Source of the DNA: CAYVUV01 sp964455095
Lineage (GTDB): Bacteria; Desulfobacterota; Binatia; HRBIN30; CADEER01
Assembly: GCA_964455095.1 (NCBI GenBank)
Contig: CAYVUV010000222.1
Location: forward strand, 1 to 64,000
Reading direction: 5' to 3'
Length of the DNA: 64,000 bases
The notes beneath the pieces were generated by a model. That model made no database searches. It was not told the origin of the DNA and worked only from the letters and a program-made list of their open reading frames with translations. Positions 52,157 to 60,817 of this stretch are shown here, piece by piece; within the stretch, counting starts at the first letter, position 1; each line of letters starts with the position of its first letter. A program made the position numbers and the translations under genes.

Positions 52157-52582
52157 ATGACCATGCAGGACTCATCCGAGCGGGTCGTCGAGCGGTTTGC
52201 GCGCGCGTGGGCCCACCCGCACCTGGACGATTTCACCGCGCTTTTGCATCGCGACGTTCGCTTGCTGCAACCGGTCACCAAACCGATCATCGGCCGCGAC
52301 GCCGCGCGCGTCGAGTTCGCCCGGCTGCTCGCCTGGCTGCCCGATATGTGCGGCACCGTGGACCACAGCGCCATCACCGGCGACGTGGCGCTGATCGCCT
52401 GGCGCCTCGCGTTCACGCTCGGGCAGCGCCCGTTCGAGCTGCGCATCGTCGACCGCATCGTCGTCGCCGACGGATTGATTCGCGAACGGGAGGCCTACTA
52501 CGACTCGCTCGGCTTCATGTTGGTGCTGCTGCGCCGGCCGCGCGCGTGGTGGGGGTACTGGCGGTATCGGGGATATGTTTGA
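52157..52582 (+). CDS. SnoaL/NTF2-like protein
   Basis: The 141-residue protein begins MTMQDSSERVVERFARAWAHPHLDDFTALLHRDVRLLQPVTKPIIGRDAARVEFARLL, the helix-helix-strand opening of SnoaL-like polyketide-cyclase/isomerase folds. It continues with strands VDHSAITGDVALIAWRLAFTL and IVDRIVVADGLIREREAYYDS. The conserved D and W positions of such folds are present, but no reaction can be inferred. The ATG at 52157 is preferred over the open frame from 52094 because the domain begins there. It is convergent with the DUF3999 gene 27 bp downstream. Confidence 0.8.
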   Translation: MTMQDSSERVVERFARAWAHPHLDDFTALLHRDVRLLQPVTKPIIGRDAARVEFARLLAWLPDMCGTVDHSAITGDVALIAWRLAFTLGQRPFELRIVDRIVVADGLIREREAYYDSLGFMLVLLRRPRAWWGYWRYRGYV

Positions 52583-52609
52583 TCCGACGGATCGGTCGGA
52601 TCGGTCCGA

Positions 52610-54676
52610 TCAAGACGATCGCACCGCGCGCAGCGTCACCAGCCCGAGCACGGCGACCGCCGCGATCAGCACCCCCCACAGCAGCACCCGCTGCAGCGCG
52701 CCGCCGCCCCCGGCGGCGAGCCGGGCGCTGACGCTGTAGTCGGGGTTGGGCGCCAGCTCGCCGGTCGCCGCGCTGCCGCTGCTGACGGCCAGGATCACGT
52801 CGCGGACGCGTTCGAGCTCGTAGCGCGGCGCGGCGGCGTCGGGCTCGCCGACGAGGAGGACATAGTCGCCGGCCGGCGCGGCGAGGAAGAGCTCGGCTTC
52901 GATGGCGCGTCCGTAGGCGGCGCGGAAGGCGAGCGGGGCTTCGTCGCCGTCCTCGACGGTGAGCTCGAGCGCGGTGACACGGGCGGTGGGGAAACCGAGC
53001 GCCACTGGACGCGGGTGGTCGGCGCGCAGCACGAGGCGGCCTGCGGTGAGTGCGATTGCGTTGTCGTCGGCGTCGAGCGCTGTCAGCCGATAGGCGCGGT
53101 CGAAGAACGACGCGTCGCTTTCGAGCACGAGCTGGTCGATCGCCAGCGGCGCGACGGGCAGACGCAGGCGATACGCGGACTCGTTGCGGCGCTGCCGGGG
53201 GCCCTCGATCGCCAGCGGTTGCCAACTGCGCGCGGCATCGGCCTGCAACAGATAGGGCCACTGGCGGCTCTGCGCGTCGACGACACGCACGTCGCCGAGG
53301 TCGGGCCGCGCCCGCGCGGCGTCGGCCGCGGTCAGGCGCACGCGCGTCAAGCCGTCGGGCGAGGGCCGCACGGCGAGCGGGCGGCGGTGGGTGTAGGCGC
53401 GCGCGTCGAGCACGGCGCTCGGGCGCATGGCGAAGGCGAGCGCCGGCGCGCCGTCAAAGGCGGGGTTGGCGCGCGTCTCGCCGAGCCGGGCGCGGCCCGA
53501 CTCGGCGGCTTCGGCCAGTTGTGCCGCGGCATCGGCGCGCCGGCTGTCGAGGGCGGTGCCGGCCTGTGGCAGCAACCCGGCGAGGTCGTAGCGCGGCGAC
53601 TGGGCGCGGCCGCCCCCGAAACGCAGCGTGCCCGCCGGCGCGTCGCCGGCAGCGTCCAACTCGAAGATGAGGACCGGCTGCCGCACCACGGCGGCGATGC
53701 GCACGGCCTCGAGCGCTGGGCTGTCGCCGTCGTCGATCTCGACGCGCAGCCGCTCGCCGCGCGCCGGCTGCACGCCGAGCGCGCGCTCCTCAACCGGCAC
53801 GGCGCCCTGCAGGCGAAAGAGGGTGGCGCGGCCGAGCAGCGCGGCGTCGCGCCCGGGGCTTTCGTCCCACACCTGGATATCGCGGTTGAACGAGCCGGTC
53901 GCGGTCTCCAGTTGCAGCGCATCCGGCACCAGCCCGCGCGGACGCACCAGCTCGATCGCGGTGCGCCCGTCGCGCCGCTCGCGCGCGATCTCCTCGAGCT
54001 CGACCCGCACGCCCTGCCGCGGTGCGAAGTCGTGCGCCGTCTCGAAATGAAGCCCCGCGCCCAGGTAGCCGCCGCCGTCATCCTCGCCTTCGATGGTGAC
54101 GGCCAGGCGCTCACCGGCGGAGGTCGGCAGTGCGAGGCGGTTCTTGGTCGCCGGCGGCTCGCTCAAGCGAAAGATCGAGTGCTCTCCCGCCAGCGGGCGC
54201 GCGCTGCCATCGGCGGCGACGACCGCGAGCAGGACGCGGCGGGTGAAACGCGGGCGCCCGACATCGAAGACCAGATCCCAGTCCACATCGGACGCCGGCG
54301 GGGGATCGATGACATAGGTCTCGCGGTACAGCGGGGGCCCGTCCTCGCGTTCGACCACCGCGCGCTGCACGTCGGTGATCACGGCATCGCGGGTGCGCAC
54401 CATCTCGAGCTTGCGCCCGGGCGGCACCCCGGCGTCGATGATGTAGGGAACCTCGCGGTTGCGGCGATCGAACACGCGCAGGTCGGAGAGATCGGGCCGG
54501 CAGGCGGCGAGCACGTCGGGCGGAACGCCGAGCCGCACCAGGCCGTTGTCCACGACGAAGACATCGCGCTCGTGGGGAAACAGCCGGCGCAGGTCCGGCG
54601 CCTCGTCTGCCGGCGCCGCGCGTGCCACCGCCACCGCGATCAGCAGCGCGCCGCACAGATGTATCCGCGAGATCAT
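52610..54676 (-). CDS. DUF3999 membrane-anchored periplasmic protein
   Basis: The 688-residue exported protein has a signal peptide (MISRIHLCGALLIAVAVARAAPADEA) and a long beta-rich periplasmic region (about 30-655). A C-terminal membrane helix (VLLWGVLIAAVAVLGLVTLRAV) is followed by a short positive tail. The segment PDVLAACRPDLSDLRVFDRRNREVPYIID recurs near residues 430-455 as AARARPDLGDVRVVDAQSRQWPYLLQ, so the two halves share a repeated module. DUF3999 genes usually pair with DUF2339 genes, as here (ATGA overlap with the gene at 54673). The function is unknown; an envelope role is likely. Confidence 0.88.
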   Translation of the reverse strand: MISRIHLCGALLIAVAVARAAPADEAPDLRRLFPHERDVFVVDNGLVRLGVPPDVLAACRPDLSDLRVFDRRNREVPYIIDAGVPPGRKLEMVRTRDAVITDVQRAVVEREDGPPLYRETYVIDPPPASDVDWDLVFDVGRPRFTRRVLLAVVAADGSARPLAGEHSIFRLSEPPATKNRLALPTSAGERLAVTIEGEDDGGGYLGAGLHFETAHDFAPRQGVRVELEEIARERRDGRTAIELVRPRGLVPDALQLETATGSFNRDIQVWDESPGRDAALLGRATLFRLQGAVPVEERALGVQPARGERLRVEIDDGDSPALEAVRIAAVVRQPVLIFELDAAGDAPAGTLRFGGGRAQSPRYDLAGLLPQAGTALDSRRADAAAQLAEAAESGRARLGETRANPAFDGAPALAFAMRPSAVLDARAYTHRRPLAVRPSPDGLTRVRLTAADAARARPDLGDVRVVDAQSRQWPYLLQADAARSWQPLAIEGPRQRRNESAYRLRLPVAPLAIDQLVLESDASFFDRAYRLTALDADDNAIALTAGRLVLRADHPRPVALGFPTARVTALELTVEDGDEAPLAFRAAYGRAIEAELFLAAPAGDYVLLVGEPDAAAPRYELERVRDVILAVSSGSAATGELAPNPDYSVSARLAAGGGGALQRVLLWGVLIAAVAVLGLVTLRAVRSS

Positions 54677-57570
54677 GCGCTCTTTTCCACTGCGGCGTCG
54701 CGGAAGACAAACCGCTGGTAGGCGAGCGAGACGACGAGGAGCGAGACGGCCAGGCCGAGCAGTGAGGCGACGCGGTAGAGATCGCGCAGCTCGCCGAGGT
54801 CGTAGAGAAACACCTTGGCGATGGTGATCAGCAGCAGCGCCAGGCTCACCCAGCGCAGCCCGATGCTGCGCCGCGCCATGCCGATGCCCAGCAGCATCAG
54901 CGCATAGAGGGCCCAGGTGATCGAGGTGGCGAGGTCGCGCGCCGGCAAGCGGGCGAAGCTCACCGTCAGCGTCTCCCCGGTGGCGAACCAGTCGGCGATG
55001 GCGAGGTTCAACCAGACGAAAACGACCACGAGTCCGGCCAGACCCACCGCCAGGGCGCCGAACGGTCGAGCGCGCCGGTAGATCCACTCGCGCTCCCAGG
55101 CGCGCAGCCGCTCCAGCTCGTGTGCGGCGAGCACGCGGGCGGCACCGAACATGGCCGCGGCGGGAACGAGATACGTGTACAGGAGCCAGTTGACGATGCG
55201 CCACCCGGGGCGCGGGTAGTAGTCGAGCACGGCGGGATTGGCGACCAGCCGGACGGCGACCGCGGCGAGCAGGGCCAGGCCGAAATACTTGAGCCCGGGG
55301 TGGTCGAGACGCGTCCACAGCACCAGCACCGCGAGACCCTCGAGCGCCCAACCGAGGGTGATCCACTCGCGCTCCAACTGCAGCGGGATGGCGACGGTGG
55401 TGAAGGCGAGAGCCACGGCGGCAAACCAGGCCAGGCCCTCGACGCGCAGCGGCTCGTCGGCCGGCCACACGTCGCGCGCGCGCCACACGGCGAGCACGGA
55501 CAGCGCGGCGAGAGCGAGCGGCAGCAGGCCGACGAAATCGGCGCCGAAGCGCAGCTCGAACAAGCGCTTCAAGGACAGAAACCAGAACGGGCCGGCCAGT
55601 GCCGCGGCGGCCCAGGCGAAACGGTCGGCGCGGAAGCGCGCGGCGGCGAGAAACGGCCAGGCGGTGAACAGCGCGACGCCAAACAATTGCACGGCCAGGG
55701 CGCGGCCGAGCATGGGCGCAGGCCCGCTGGCGTCCATGGCCCAGTCGTATTGCGCGAGCGCGCTGGCGGCGACCGCGGCCAGCAGCCAGCCCCCTGTGCC
55801 GAGGCGGATAGCCACCAGTGCGGCCAGCACGCCGAGCGCCAGCGTGCCGAACAGATAGACCAGTCCCGCCCCCTCCGGCACCGGCGTGAGGGTGAGGAGA
55901 AGCAACACGGGCAGCAGCGCGGCGGCGTGCTCGGCCTGACGCTGCGCGGCGGGTGCTCGGCGTGCGAGCGCGACGGACTGGAACGCGATCGACGCCGCTG
56001 TCAGCAGGGCGAGGTATCCCGCCAGCGATGGAAACCACGGCTCGCCGGCGTGCGCGCCGCGCAGCTCTGACAGACTGAGTGCGACGGCGATCGCGCCGAC
56101 GAGATGCAGCCATTCGCGCTGGGCAAAGCCGCCATGGCGGAGGGTGAGCGCGGCGATACCGACCATACCCGCCAGCGCCGGTGCGAGGCGGTCGGCGTCC
56201 GCCGACGCGAGCAGCAGCACGAGAGAGAACCCAACCGCCGCCAGGATGGCCGGTGGCGCGGGGCCGAAGCGGTCGGCGCGCGCGCGCGCGCGTTCGACGA
56301 ACAGGTGGAAGGCGGCGGCGATGGCACAGGACCAGCCCGCCACTTCCCACGCCGTCGCGCCCGCGGCCCCGCGCGCCAGGACCCAGGCCCCGACCGAGGC
56401 GACGGCGGCCGACGCCGTGGCCAGCGCCAGGAAGGGGACGGTTTGCGCCTGCGCGACCCACCCGGCGGCGAGCGACAGCAATACGACCAGCGCCGCCAGC
56501 GGGTGCAGGTGCGGGCCGAAGTCCGCGTCGGCGGCGAAGTAGAACACGAAGGCGAACGGCAAGAGGACCGCCGCGGCTTGGGTGGTCTGCCAGCGGGCCC
56601 GTTCTTCCGGCGCCGCGGCGCGGCCCGCCGCCGCGAAGAGGATGGCGAACAGTCCCAGAATGGCGAGCCCGAGCTCGAGGCGATCCGGACCCATGCGCTC
56701 GGCGATCCACAGCGCCTCGTACGCCACTGTGGCTGCCAGGCTGACCAGTGCCAGCACCGGCCAGCGGCAGCGTTGGGCGAGGAAGAGCAGGGCGATGTCG
56801 AGCAGGAGCACGTAGCCGAACAGCCCGATCGGGCGATCGCTGCCGCTCGAGAGCAGCAGCGGCGTGGCGAAACCGCCCGCCAATCCGAGCAGGGCGATGA
56901 CCATCGCATTGTGCCGCGCCGCGAGCGTGCAGCAGGCGGCCGTGACGGCCGCCATCAGCACGAAGCTCGGCGCCAATCCGATCAGACCGTAGCGCACGCT
57001 GGCGGCCCAGAAGGTGGCGTAGAGCACGACCGCCCCGGCGCCGGCGAGGGCATTGGCGGTGGTGCCGTAGCGCCGCCGCAGCGACCATTCCGAGGCGGCA
57101 ATGCTGCCCGCGCCGACCAATGTGCCGAGCACGACGCGGAGCCAGGGCGGGATCAGGCCGTGCTCGATCGAGTACTTGAAGAACAGCAGCCCGGCGAGGG
57201 CCAACGCGATGCCGCCCAGCACCGCCGCCGCGCGCACGCCGAACAGGCGTTCCCAATCGATGCGGGCGCGCGGCGCCGGCGGGATCTGCAGCGGGACCTC
57301 GAGCTCGGGGAGGGCGTCATCGGGCGCGGGGGCGACTGGTGGCGGAGCGGTCTCGGTTGCGCGCGGAAGCTCGATGGCGGGCTCCGGCGCCAACGGCGGC
57401 GTCGGCTCGGCTGCGGCGGGAGCGTGTTCGGACGTCGCGATCAGCCGGCGCAATTCGGCGACCTCGCGCTCCAGCTGGCCGATGCGCTGCGCCAGCTCAC
57501 CGCCGGCGCGGGTGCGCCGCGCCGCGACCACGGCGAGCACGAAGGCGACAAGACCGAGCAGCGTGAACAG
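54673..57570 (-). CDS. DUF2339 polytopic membrane protein
   Basis: The protein (965 residues from 57570) is almost entirely membrane helices: at least 25 hydrophobic segments in regular spacing after a coiled-coil region (QRIGQLEREVAELRRLI, about 26-42) and a Pro-rich linker. This is the layout of DUF2339. The first conventional start is GTG at 57540, but that would cut the first helix (FTLLGLVAFVLAVVAARRTR). A CTG at 57568-57570, preceded by GGAGG at four bases, restores it and is proposed as the start. The product pairs with the DUF3999 protein and overlaps its gene. The function is unknown. Confidence 0.85.
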   Translation of the reverse strand: MFTLLGLVAFVLAVVAARRTRAGGELAQRIGQLEREVAELRRLIATSEHAPAAAEPTPPLAPEPAIELPRATETAPPPVAPAPDDALPELEVPLQIPPAPRARIDWERLFGVRAAAVLGGIALALAGLLFFKYSIEHGLIPPWLRVVLGTLVGAGSIAASEWSLRRRYGTTANALAGAGAVVLYATFWAASVRYGLIGLAPSFVLMAAVTAACCTLAARHNAMVIALLGLAGGFATPLLLSSGSDRPIGLFGYVLLLDIALLFLAQRCRWPVLALVSLAATVAYEALWIAERMGPDRLELGLAILGLFAILFAAAGRAAAPEERARWQTTQAAAVLLPFAFVFYFAADADFGPHLHPLAALVVLLSLAAGWVAQAQTVPFLALATASAAVASVGAWVLARGAAGATAWEVAGWSCAIAAAFHLFVERARARADRFGPAPPAILAAVGFSLVLLLASADADRLAPALAGMVGIAALTLRHGGFAQREWLHLVGAIAVALSLSELRGAHAGEPWFPSLAGYLALLTAASIAFQSVALARRAPAAQRQAEHAAALLPVLLLLTLTPVPEGAGLVYLFGTLALGVLAALVAIRLGTGGWLLAAVAASALAQYDWAMDASGPAPMLGRALAVQLFGVALFTAWPFLAAARFRADRFAWAAAALAGPFWFLSLKRLFELRFGADFVGLLPLALAALSVLAVWRARDVWPADEPLRVEGLAWFAAVALAFTTVAIPLQLEREWITLGWALEGLAVLVLWTRLDHPGLKYFGLALLAAVAVRLVANPAVLDYYPRPGWRIVNWLLYTYLVPAAAMFGAARVLAAHELERLRAWEREWIYRRARPFGALAVGLAGLVVVFVWLNLAIADWFATGETLTVSFARLPARDLATSITWALYALMLLGIGMARRSIGLRWVSLALLLITIAKVFLYDLGELRDLYRVASLLGLAVSLLVVSLAYQRFVFRDAAVEKSA

Positions 57571-57767
57571 GGTGCCTCCAGTCCGAACGGGCGCGATGCT
57601 AGCAGAGCGCGCGGCCCAATCTCCATCCGGATGCCGGCGGGTGAAAAGTGGGGCGCGAGACTGGAGCGCCGGCGGCCGTCTCTGGTAGGGTGCGCGGCGA
57701 TCGCGTGGGGTGATCGGGGCTGCGTCCGGCCGTCCGGGGGCGGCAGGAGCATTGAGGGAGGTCGGCG

Positions 57768-58112
57768 ATGCCGCGAGGGGCAGCAGTCATGAGGAACTAC
57801 CGGCGCGAGTGGGCGATCGGCATTGCGGCGCTGGCGTTGGGCGGCGGGGTCGCGCTGGCGCAGACGCCGCCGCCGGCGACGCCACAGGTGCATCACAGCG
57901 CCTGCGCGTTGGCCGAGTCGATGGCGGGGAGCTTGCGCAAGACGGGGAAGCCCTGGGAGGTGGCGCAGGCACAGGAAGCCTGCAAGACGCTGGTGCCGAC
58001 CATGGACAAGGCCAACGCGGCCGAGTTCCTGCGCTGCTGCATGCAGCGGTTGACCGGTGCGCCGGCGGCGCCGGTGCGCACGCCGTCCGGAGAGCGCTCG
58101 CAGGGAACCTGA
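57768..58112 (+). CDS. Small secreted protein of unknown function
   Basis: The 114-residue product has a probable signal peptide (about 9-31, NYRREWAIGIAALALGGGVALAQ) and a short mature domain with three cysteines in SACALAESMAG, EACKTLV and FLRCCMQ that could form disulfides. GGGAGG lies upstream of the ATG at 57768; an internal ATG at 57789 is an alternative. It is divergent from DUF2339 and convergent with the acyltransferase. No family was recognised. Confidence 0.65.
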   Translation: MPRGAAVMRNYRREWAIGIAALALGGGVALAQTPPPATPQVHHSACALAESMAGSLRKTGKPWEVAQAQEACKTLVPTMDKANAAEFLRCCMQRLTGAPAAPVRTPSGERSQGT

Positions 58113-58143
58113 GGCGGTTGCCGCCAGCGCCGGCGGCAACCAG

Positions 58144-58911
58144 TCACTGATCGCGGGGGGCGCCGGCGTCGCTGCGCCAGCGCGCCAGCGTCGCCGCGAT
58201 CTCTTCCCGCACGCGGCGCAGCAGGGCGGCGCGGTCCTCGTCCGGCGCCCGCGCGATCGGGGCGCCGAAGTAGACGCGCACGCGCGTCCCGAACGGCACC
58301 GGCAGCAGGTTGTAGCGCAGCAGCTTCCACGACTCGTCGATCGCCACCGGCACGACGGCGATGTCCGGGGCGGCGTCGAGCAGCTCGTTGACGCCGCCGA
58401 GCTTGAACTCGCCCAGCTCGCCACTGCGCGCCCGCGTCCCCTCCGGGTAGATCACTGCCGAGACCCCGCGCGTGCGCACCTGCTCTCCGAGCGCGCGGAT
58501 GGCACCCAGCGCCTGGGCGCGGTCGCCGCGGTCGATGAGGGCATTGCCGCCGCGGCGCAGGTTGTACGAGATGCTGGGGATCCAGCGCGCCAGCTCGCGC
58601 TTGGAGACGTACTTGGGGAAGTTGCTGAACAGCAGTCCGCCGAATATCGGCACGTCGAACATGCTCTGGTGATTGGCCACCAGCAGGTAGGGCGTCCACG
58701 GCTCGAGCGCCGGCGACCGCTCGACGCGCAGCCGCGTGCCGGCGACACGGAAGGCCCACAAGAGCGACCGCTGCAGCGCCCCGACGACGATCTCCTGCGG
58801 GCGCTGGCCGAACAGGCGCGCCAGGCGCTGCAGCGGGTCGAAGACCACCAGCAGCGAGCCAAAGGCCAATAGAAACGGCAGGGTGAACAGCCAATCGACG
58901 ATCCGGCGCAC
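58144..58911 (-). CDS. 1-acyl-sn-glycerol-3-phosphate acyltransferase (PlsC family)
   Basis: The 255-residue protein has one N-terminal membrane helix (RIVDWLFTLPFLLAFGSLLVVF) and the PlsC core. Block I is LLVANHQSMFDVPIFGG (NHxxxxD), and GNALIDRG is block II. Block III is VSAVIYPEGTRARSGELGEFKLGG (PEGTR), and VPVAIDESW is block IV. It acylates lysophosphatidic acid to phosphatidic acid in phospholipid synthesis or a related lyso-lipid. The GTG at 58911 is chosen because AGAGGA lies just before it; the frame stays open far upstream into the sigma-54 promoter region, which is unlikely to be coding. Confidence 0.92.
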   Translation of the reverse strand: MRRIVDWLFTLPFLLAFGSLLVVFDPLQRLARLFGQRPQEIVVGALQRSLLWAFRVAGTRLRVERSPALEPWTPYLLVANHQSMFDVPIFGGLLFSNFPKYVSKRELARWIPSISYNLRRGGNALIDRGDRAQALGAIRALGEQVRTRGVSAVIYPEGTRARSGELGEFKLGGVNELLDAAPDIAVVPVAIDESWKLLRYNLLPVPFGTRVRVYFGAPIARAPDEDRAALLRRVREEIAATLARWRSDAGAPRDQ

Positions 58912-59013
58912 GAGGTCCTCTTCTCGGTTTCCGCTGCTCTGCGCGCCCACGACTAGACCAATCAACCGCGTGTTGCCAGTCGGGCCGGGCGTCGGCGCGG
59001 ATTCATTCCCCCA

Positions 59014-59041
59014 TGCCCAAATTCCGACCGAGTGCCCAAAT
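59014..59041. repeat. Direct repeat TGCCCAAAT in the porin-glnK-amtB promoter region
   Basis: TGCCCAAAT occurs at 59014-59022 and 59033-59041, 19 bp apart, about 75-100 bp upstream of the sigma-54 promoter. A dyad ATTCGG-N-CCGAAT lies at about 59054-59076. These are at the right distance for activator sites, but neither matches the classical NtrC consensus closely. Confidence 0.4.
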
Positions 59042-59112
59042 AGAAGGCAGCGAAATTCGGCTCGAGTGACCCCGAATCTGTGCCGTAGCAACTGAGTTCC
59101 GGGCCCATCGGG

Positions 59113-59128
59113 TGGCACCGCCGTTGCT
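59113..59128 (+). promoter_or_regulatory. Sigma-54 promoter of the porin-glnK-amtB operon
   Basis: TGGCAC (59113-59118), a five-base spacer and TTGCT (59124-59128) match the -24/-12 consensus perfectly, with the GG and GC ten bases apart. The first ATG (59190) is 61 bp downstream. Genes for ammonium uptake are standard sigma-54/NtrC targets, so this assignment is strong. Confidence 0.85.
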
Positions 59129-59189
59129 CTTTCGGACCGCCATGCCGGGATCTCCGGCCAGGCAATCACCCACAACGGAGGAGGGAGCT

Positions 59190-60410
59190 ATGCGTTTCAG
59201 GGGATTGATGCATCTCGCGCTGGCGGCAGCGGTGGTCGCGCTGCCGAGCCTGGGGGCCGCGCAGACGATTGGTGAACGAGTCGACGCGATCGAAAAGAAG
59301 CTCGAGGGCGGTATCGGCACCGCGCTGGGCATCGACATCCACGCCCTGGTGGCGTTGGACTATCAGTACAGCCTCAATCATCCCGACTCGGACAAGATCG
59401 AGTACCGGTTCTTCGACGCCGACTCCAGGAGCTTCTTTCTCAACGACGTCGCCCTGTTCTTCAGTCGCCAGAAGGAAGACGAGGACCTCGGCTTCGTCGT
59501 CAACGTCGACTTCGGCAAGACGGCCGAGGCGGCGGGCGGGATCACGTTCTGGAAGAACGACAGCAACAAGAACAACCTGGCCGACGATTCGTCGGAGAAC
59601 GACAACTCCGTCGAGCTGCGCGAGGCCTACCTCACCTACAAGCTGCCGGTCGGCGACGGCATCGTGTTGAAGGGCGGCAAGTTCGTCAGCCTGCTCGGCT
59701 ACGAGATCATGAAGACCTACAGCGCCTTCAACGCCAACATCACCAACTCGATCATGTTCGGCTACGCCATCCCGCTGACCCACACCGGGTTGCTGCTCAG
59801 CGTTCCGCTCGGCGACATGTTCGCCATGGACGTCGGCGTCATCAACGGCTGGGACAACGTGACCGACAACAACGACAGCAAGAGCCTCATTGCCGGCTTC
59901 AAGATCGCGCCGGCCGACATCATCACGATGTACATCGCCGGCACCTACGGGGCGGAGCAGACCGACAACGGCCACTCGAAGCGCGGCATGATGACCGCCA
60001 ACGCGACGCTGACGCCGCTCGACATGCTGACCCTGGCCCTCGATCTGAACTACGGCAACGACACCGACACGCTGCCGCACCGCAGCACCTCCGGCGGCCG
60101 GCGCAGCGCGGAATGGTGGGGCGCCGCGGCCTACGCGACGGTCGGCATTACCGAGGATCTGTCGTTCAACCTGCGCACGGAGTACTTCAACGATCCCGAC
60201 GGCGTGCGTTCGGGCTTCACCGCACCGGGGCGCGCCCCGGGCGTGGGCGTGTGGGAAGTCACGCCGACGATCGCGTACCAGGTAACCAAGGGGCTGCTGG
60301 CTCGCATGGAGTACCGCCACGACGAGGCCGATCAGCCGTTCTTCGGCAAGGGAGCCCGCTTCCAGAGCGGGTCGGACACCGTCGCCGGCGAGCTGCTCTA
60401 CGCCTTCTGA
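59190..60410 (+). CDS. Outer-membrane beta-barrel porin, BBP2-like, nitrogen-linked
   Basis: The 406-residue protein has a signal peptide (LMHLALAAAVVALPSLGAAQT) and a short coiled segment (IGERVDAIEKKLEGG). It continues with amphipathic beta-strands (HALVALDYQYSLNHPDSD, FFLNDVALFFSR, ELREAYLTYKLPVGDGIVLKGGKFVS) and ends in LLYAF with a terminal phenylalanine. It resembles the BBP2/DUF1597 family of porins that often lie next to glnK and amtB. GGAGGGAG precedes the ATG. A sigma-54 promoter lies just upstream, so it is probably induced under nitrogen shortage and may pass small nitrogen compounds. Confidence 0.88.
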   Translation: MRFRGLMHLALAAAVVALPSLGAAQTIGERVDAIEKKLEGGIGTALGIDIHALVALDYQYSLNHPDSDKIEYRFFDADSRSFFLNDVALFFSRQKEDEDLGFVVNVDFGKTAEAAGGITFWKNDSNKNNLADDSSENDNSVELREAYLTYKLPVGDGIVLKGGKFVSLLGYEIMKTYSAFNANITNSIMFGYAIPLTHTGLLLSVPLGDMFAMDVGVINGWDNVTDNNDSKSLIAGFKIAPADIITMYIAGTYGAEQTDNGHSKRGMMTANATLTPLDMLTLALDLNYGNDTDTLPHRSTSGGRRSAEWWGAAAYATVGITEDLSFNLRTEYFNDPDGVRSGFTAPGRAPGVGVWEVTPTIAYQVTKGLLARMEYRHDEADQPFFGKGARFQSGSDTVAGELLYAF

Positions 60411-60458
60411 GACGCCAGCTGAGCCATCGTCGCGCCTGCGGCGACGCGAGGAGCGCAC

Positions 60459-60797
60459 ATGAAGAAGATCGAAGCCATCATCAAGCCCTTCAAGCTGGAC
60501 GAGGTCAAAGAAGCGCTGGCGCGCGAGGGCATTCACGGCATGACCGTTTCGGAGGTCAAGGGGTTTGGCCGCCAGAAGGGGCACACCGAGTTGTATCGCG
60601 GGGCGGAATACGTCGTCGACTTTCTGCCCAAGATCAAGATCGAGCTGTTGGTCGACGACAAGGACGCCGCAACGGCGTGCAAGGTGATCGAGGATACGGG
60701 CAAGACCGGGCGCATCGGCGACGGCAAGATTTTCGTCTTGCCGGTCGATGAGGTGGTTCGTATCCGCACCGGGGAACGTGGCGCTGACGCCGTGTGA
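60459..60797 (+). CDS. glnK: Nitrogen regulatory protein PII (GlnK/GlnB)
   Basis: The 112-residue PII protein has full-length conserved structure: MKKIEAIIKPFKLDEVKEAL, the T-loop GRQKGHTELYRGAEYVVDFLPK with the uridylylation Tyr51, and the C-terminal signature KTGRIGDGKIFVLPVDEVVRIRTGE. PII senses 2-oxoglutarate, ATP and ADP, and GlnK-type members block AmtB when ammonium rises. The direct linkage to amtB (21 bp) and the sigma-54 promoter upstream support the GlnK name. The ATG has GAGGAG upstream. Confidence 0.95.
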   Translation: MKKIEAIIKPFKLDEVKEALAREGIHGMTVSEVKGFGRQKGHTELYRGAEYVVDFLPKIKIELLVDDKDAATACKVIEDTGKTGRIGDGKIFVLPVDEVVRIRTGERGADAV

Positions 60798-60817
60798 ACA
60801 GAAGGAGTGACGCAATT

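Noticed and set aside
56104..57792. A 562-codon plus-strand open frame opposite DUF2339
   Set aside because: It is Arg/Gly/Glu/Gln-rich low-complexity sequence opposite a clear membrane protein; there is no start signal or family resemblance.
58912..59175. N-terminal extension of the PlsC-like protein to 59175
   Set aside because: It would run through the sigma-54 promoter, has no membrane or domain character, and a well-placed ribosome site precedes GTG 58911.
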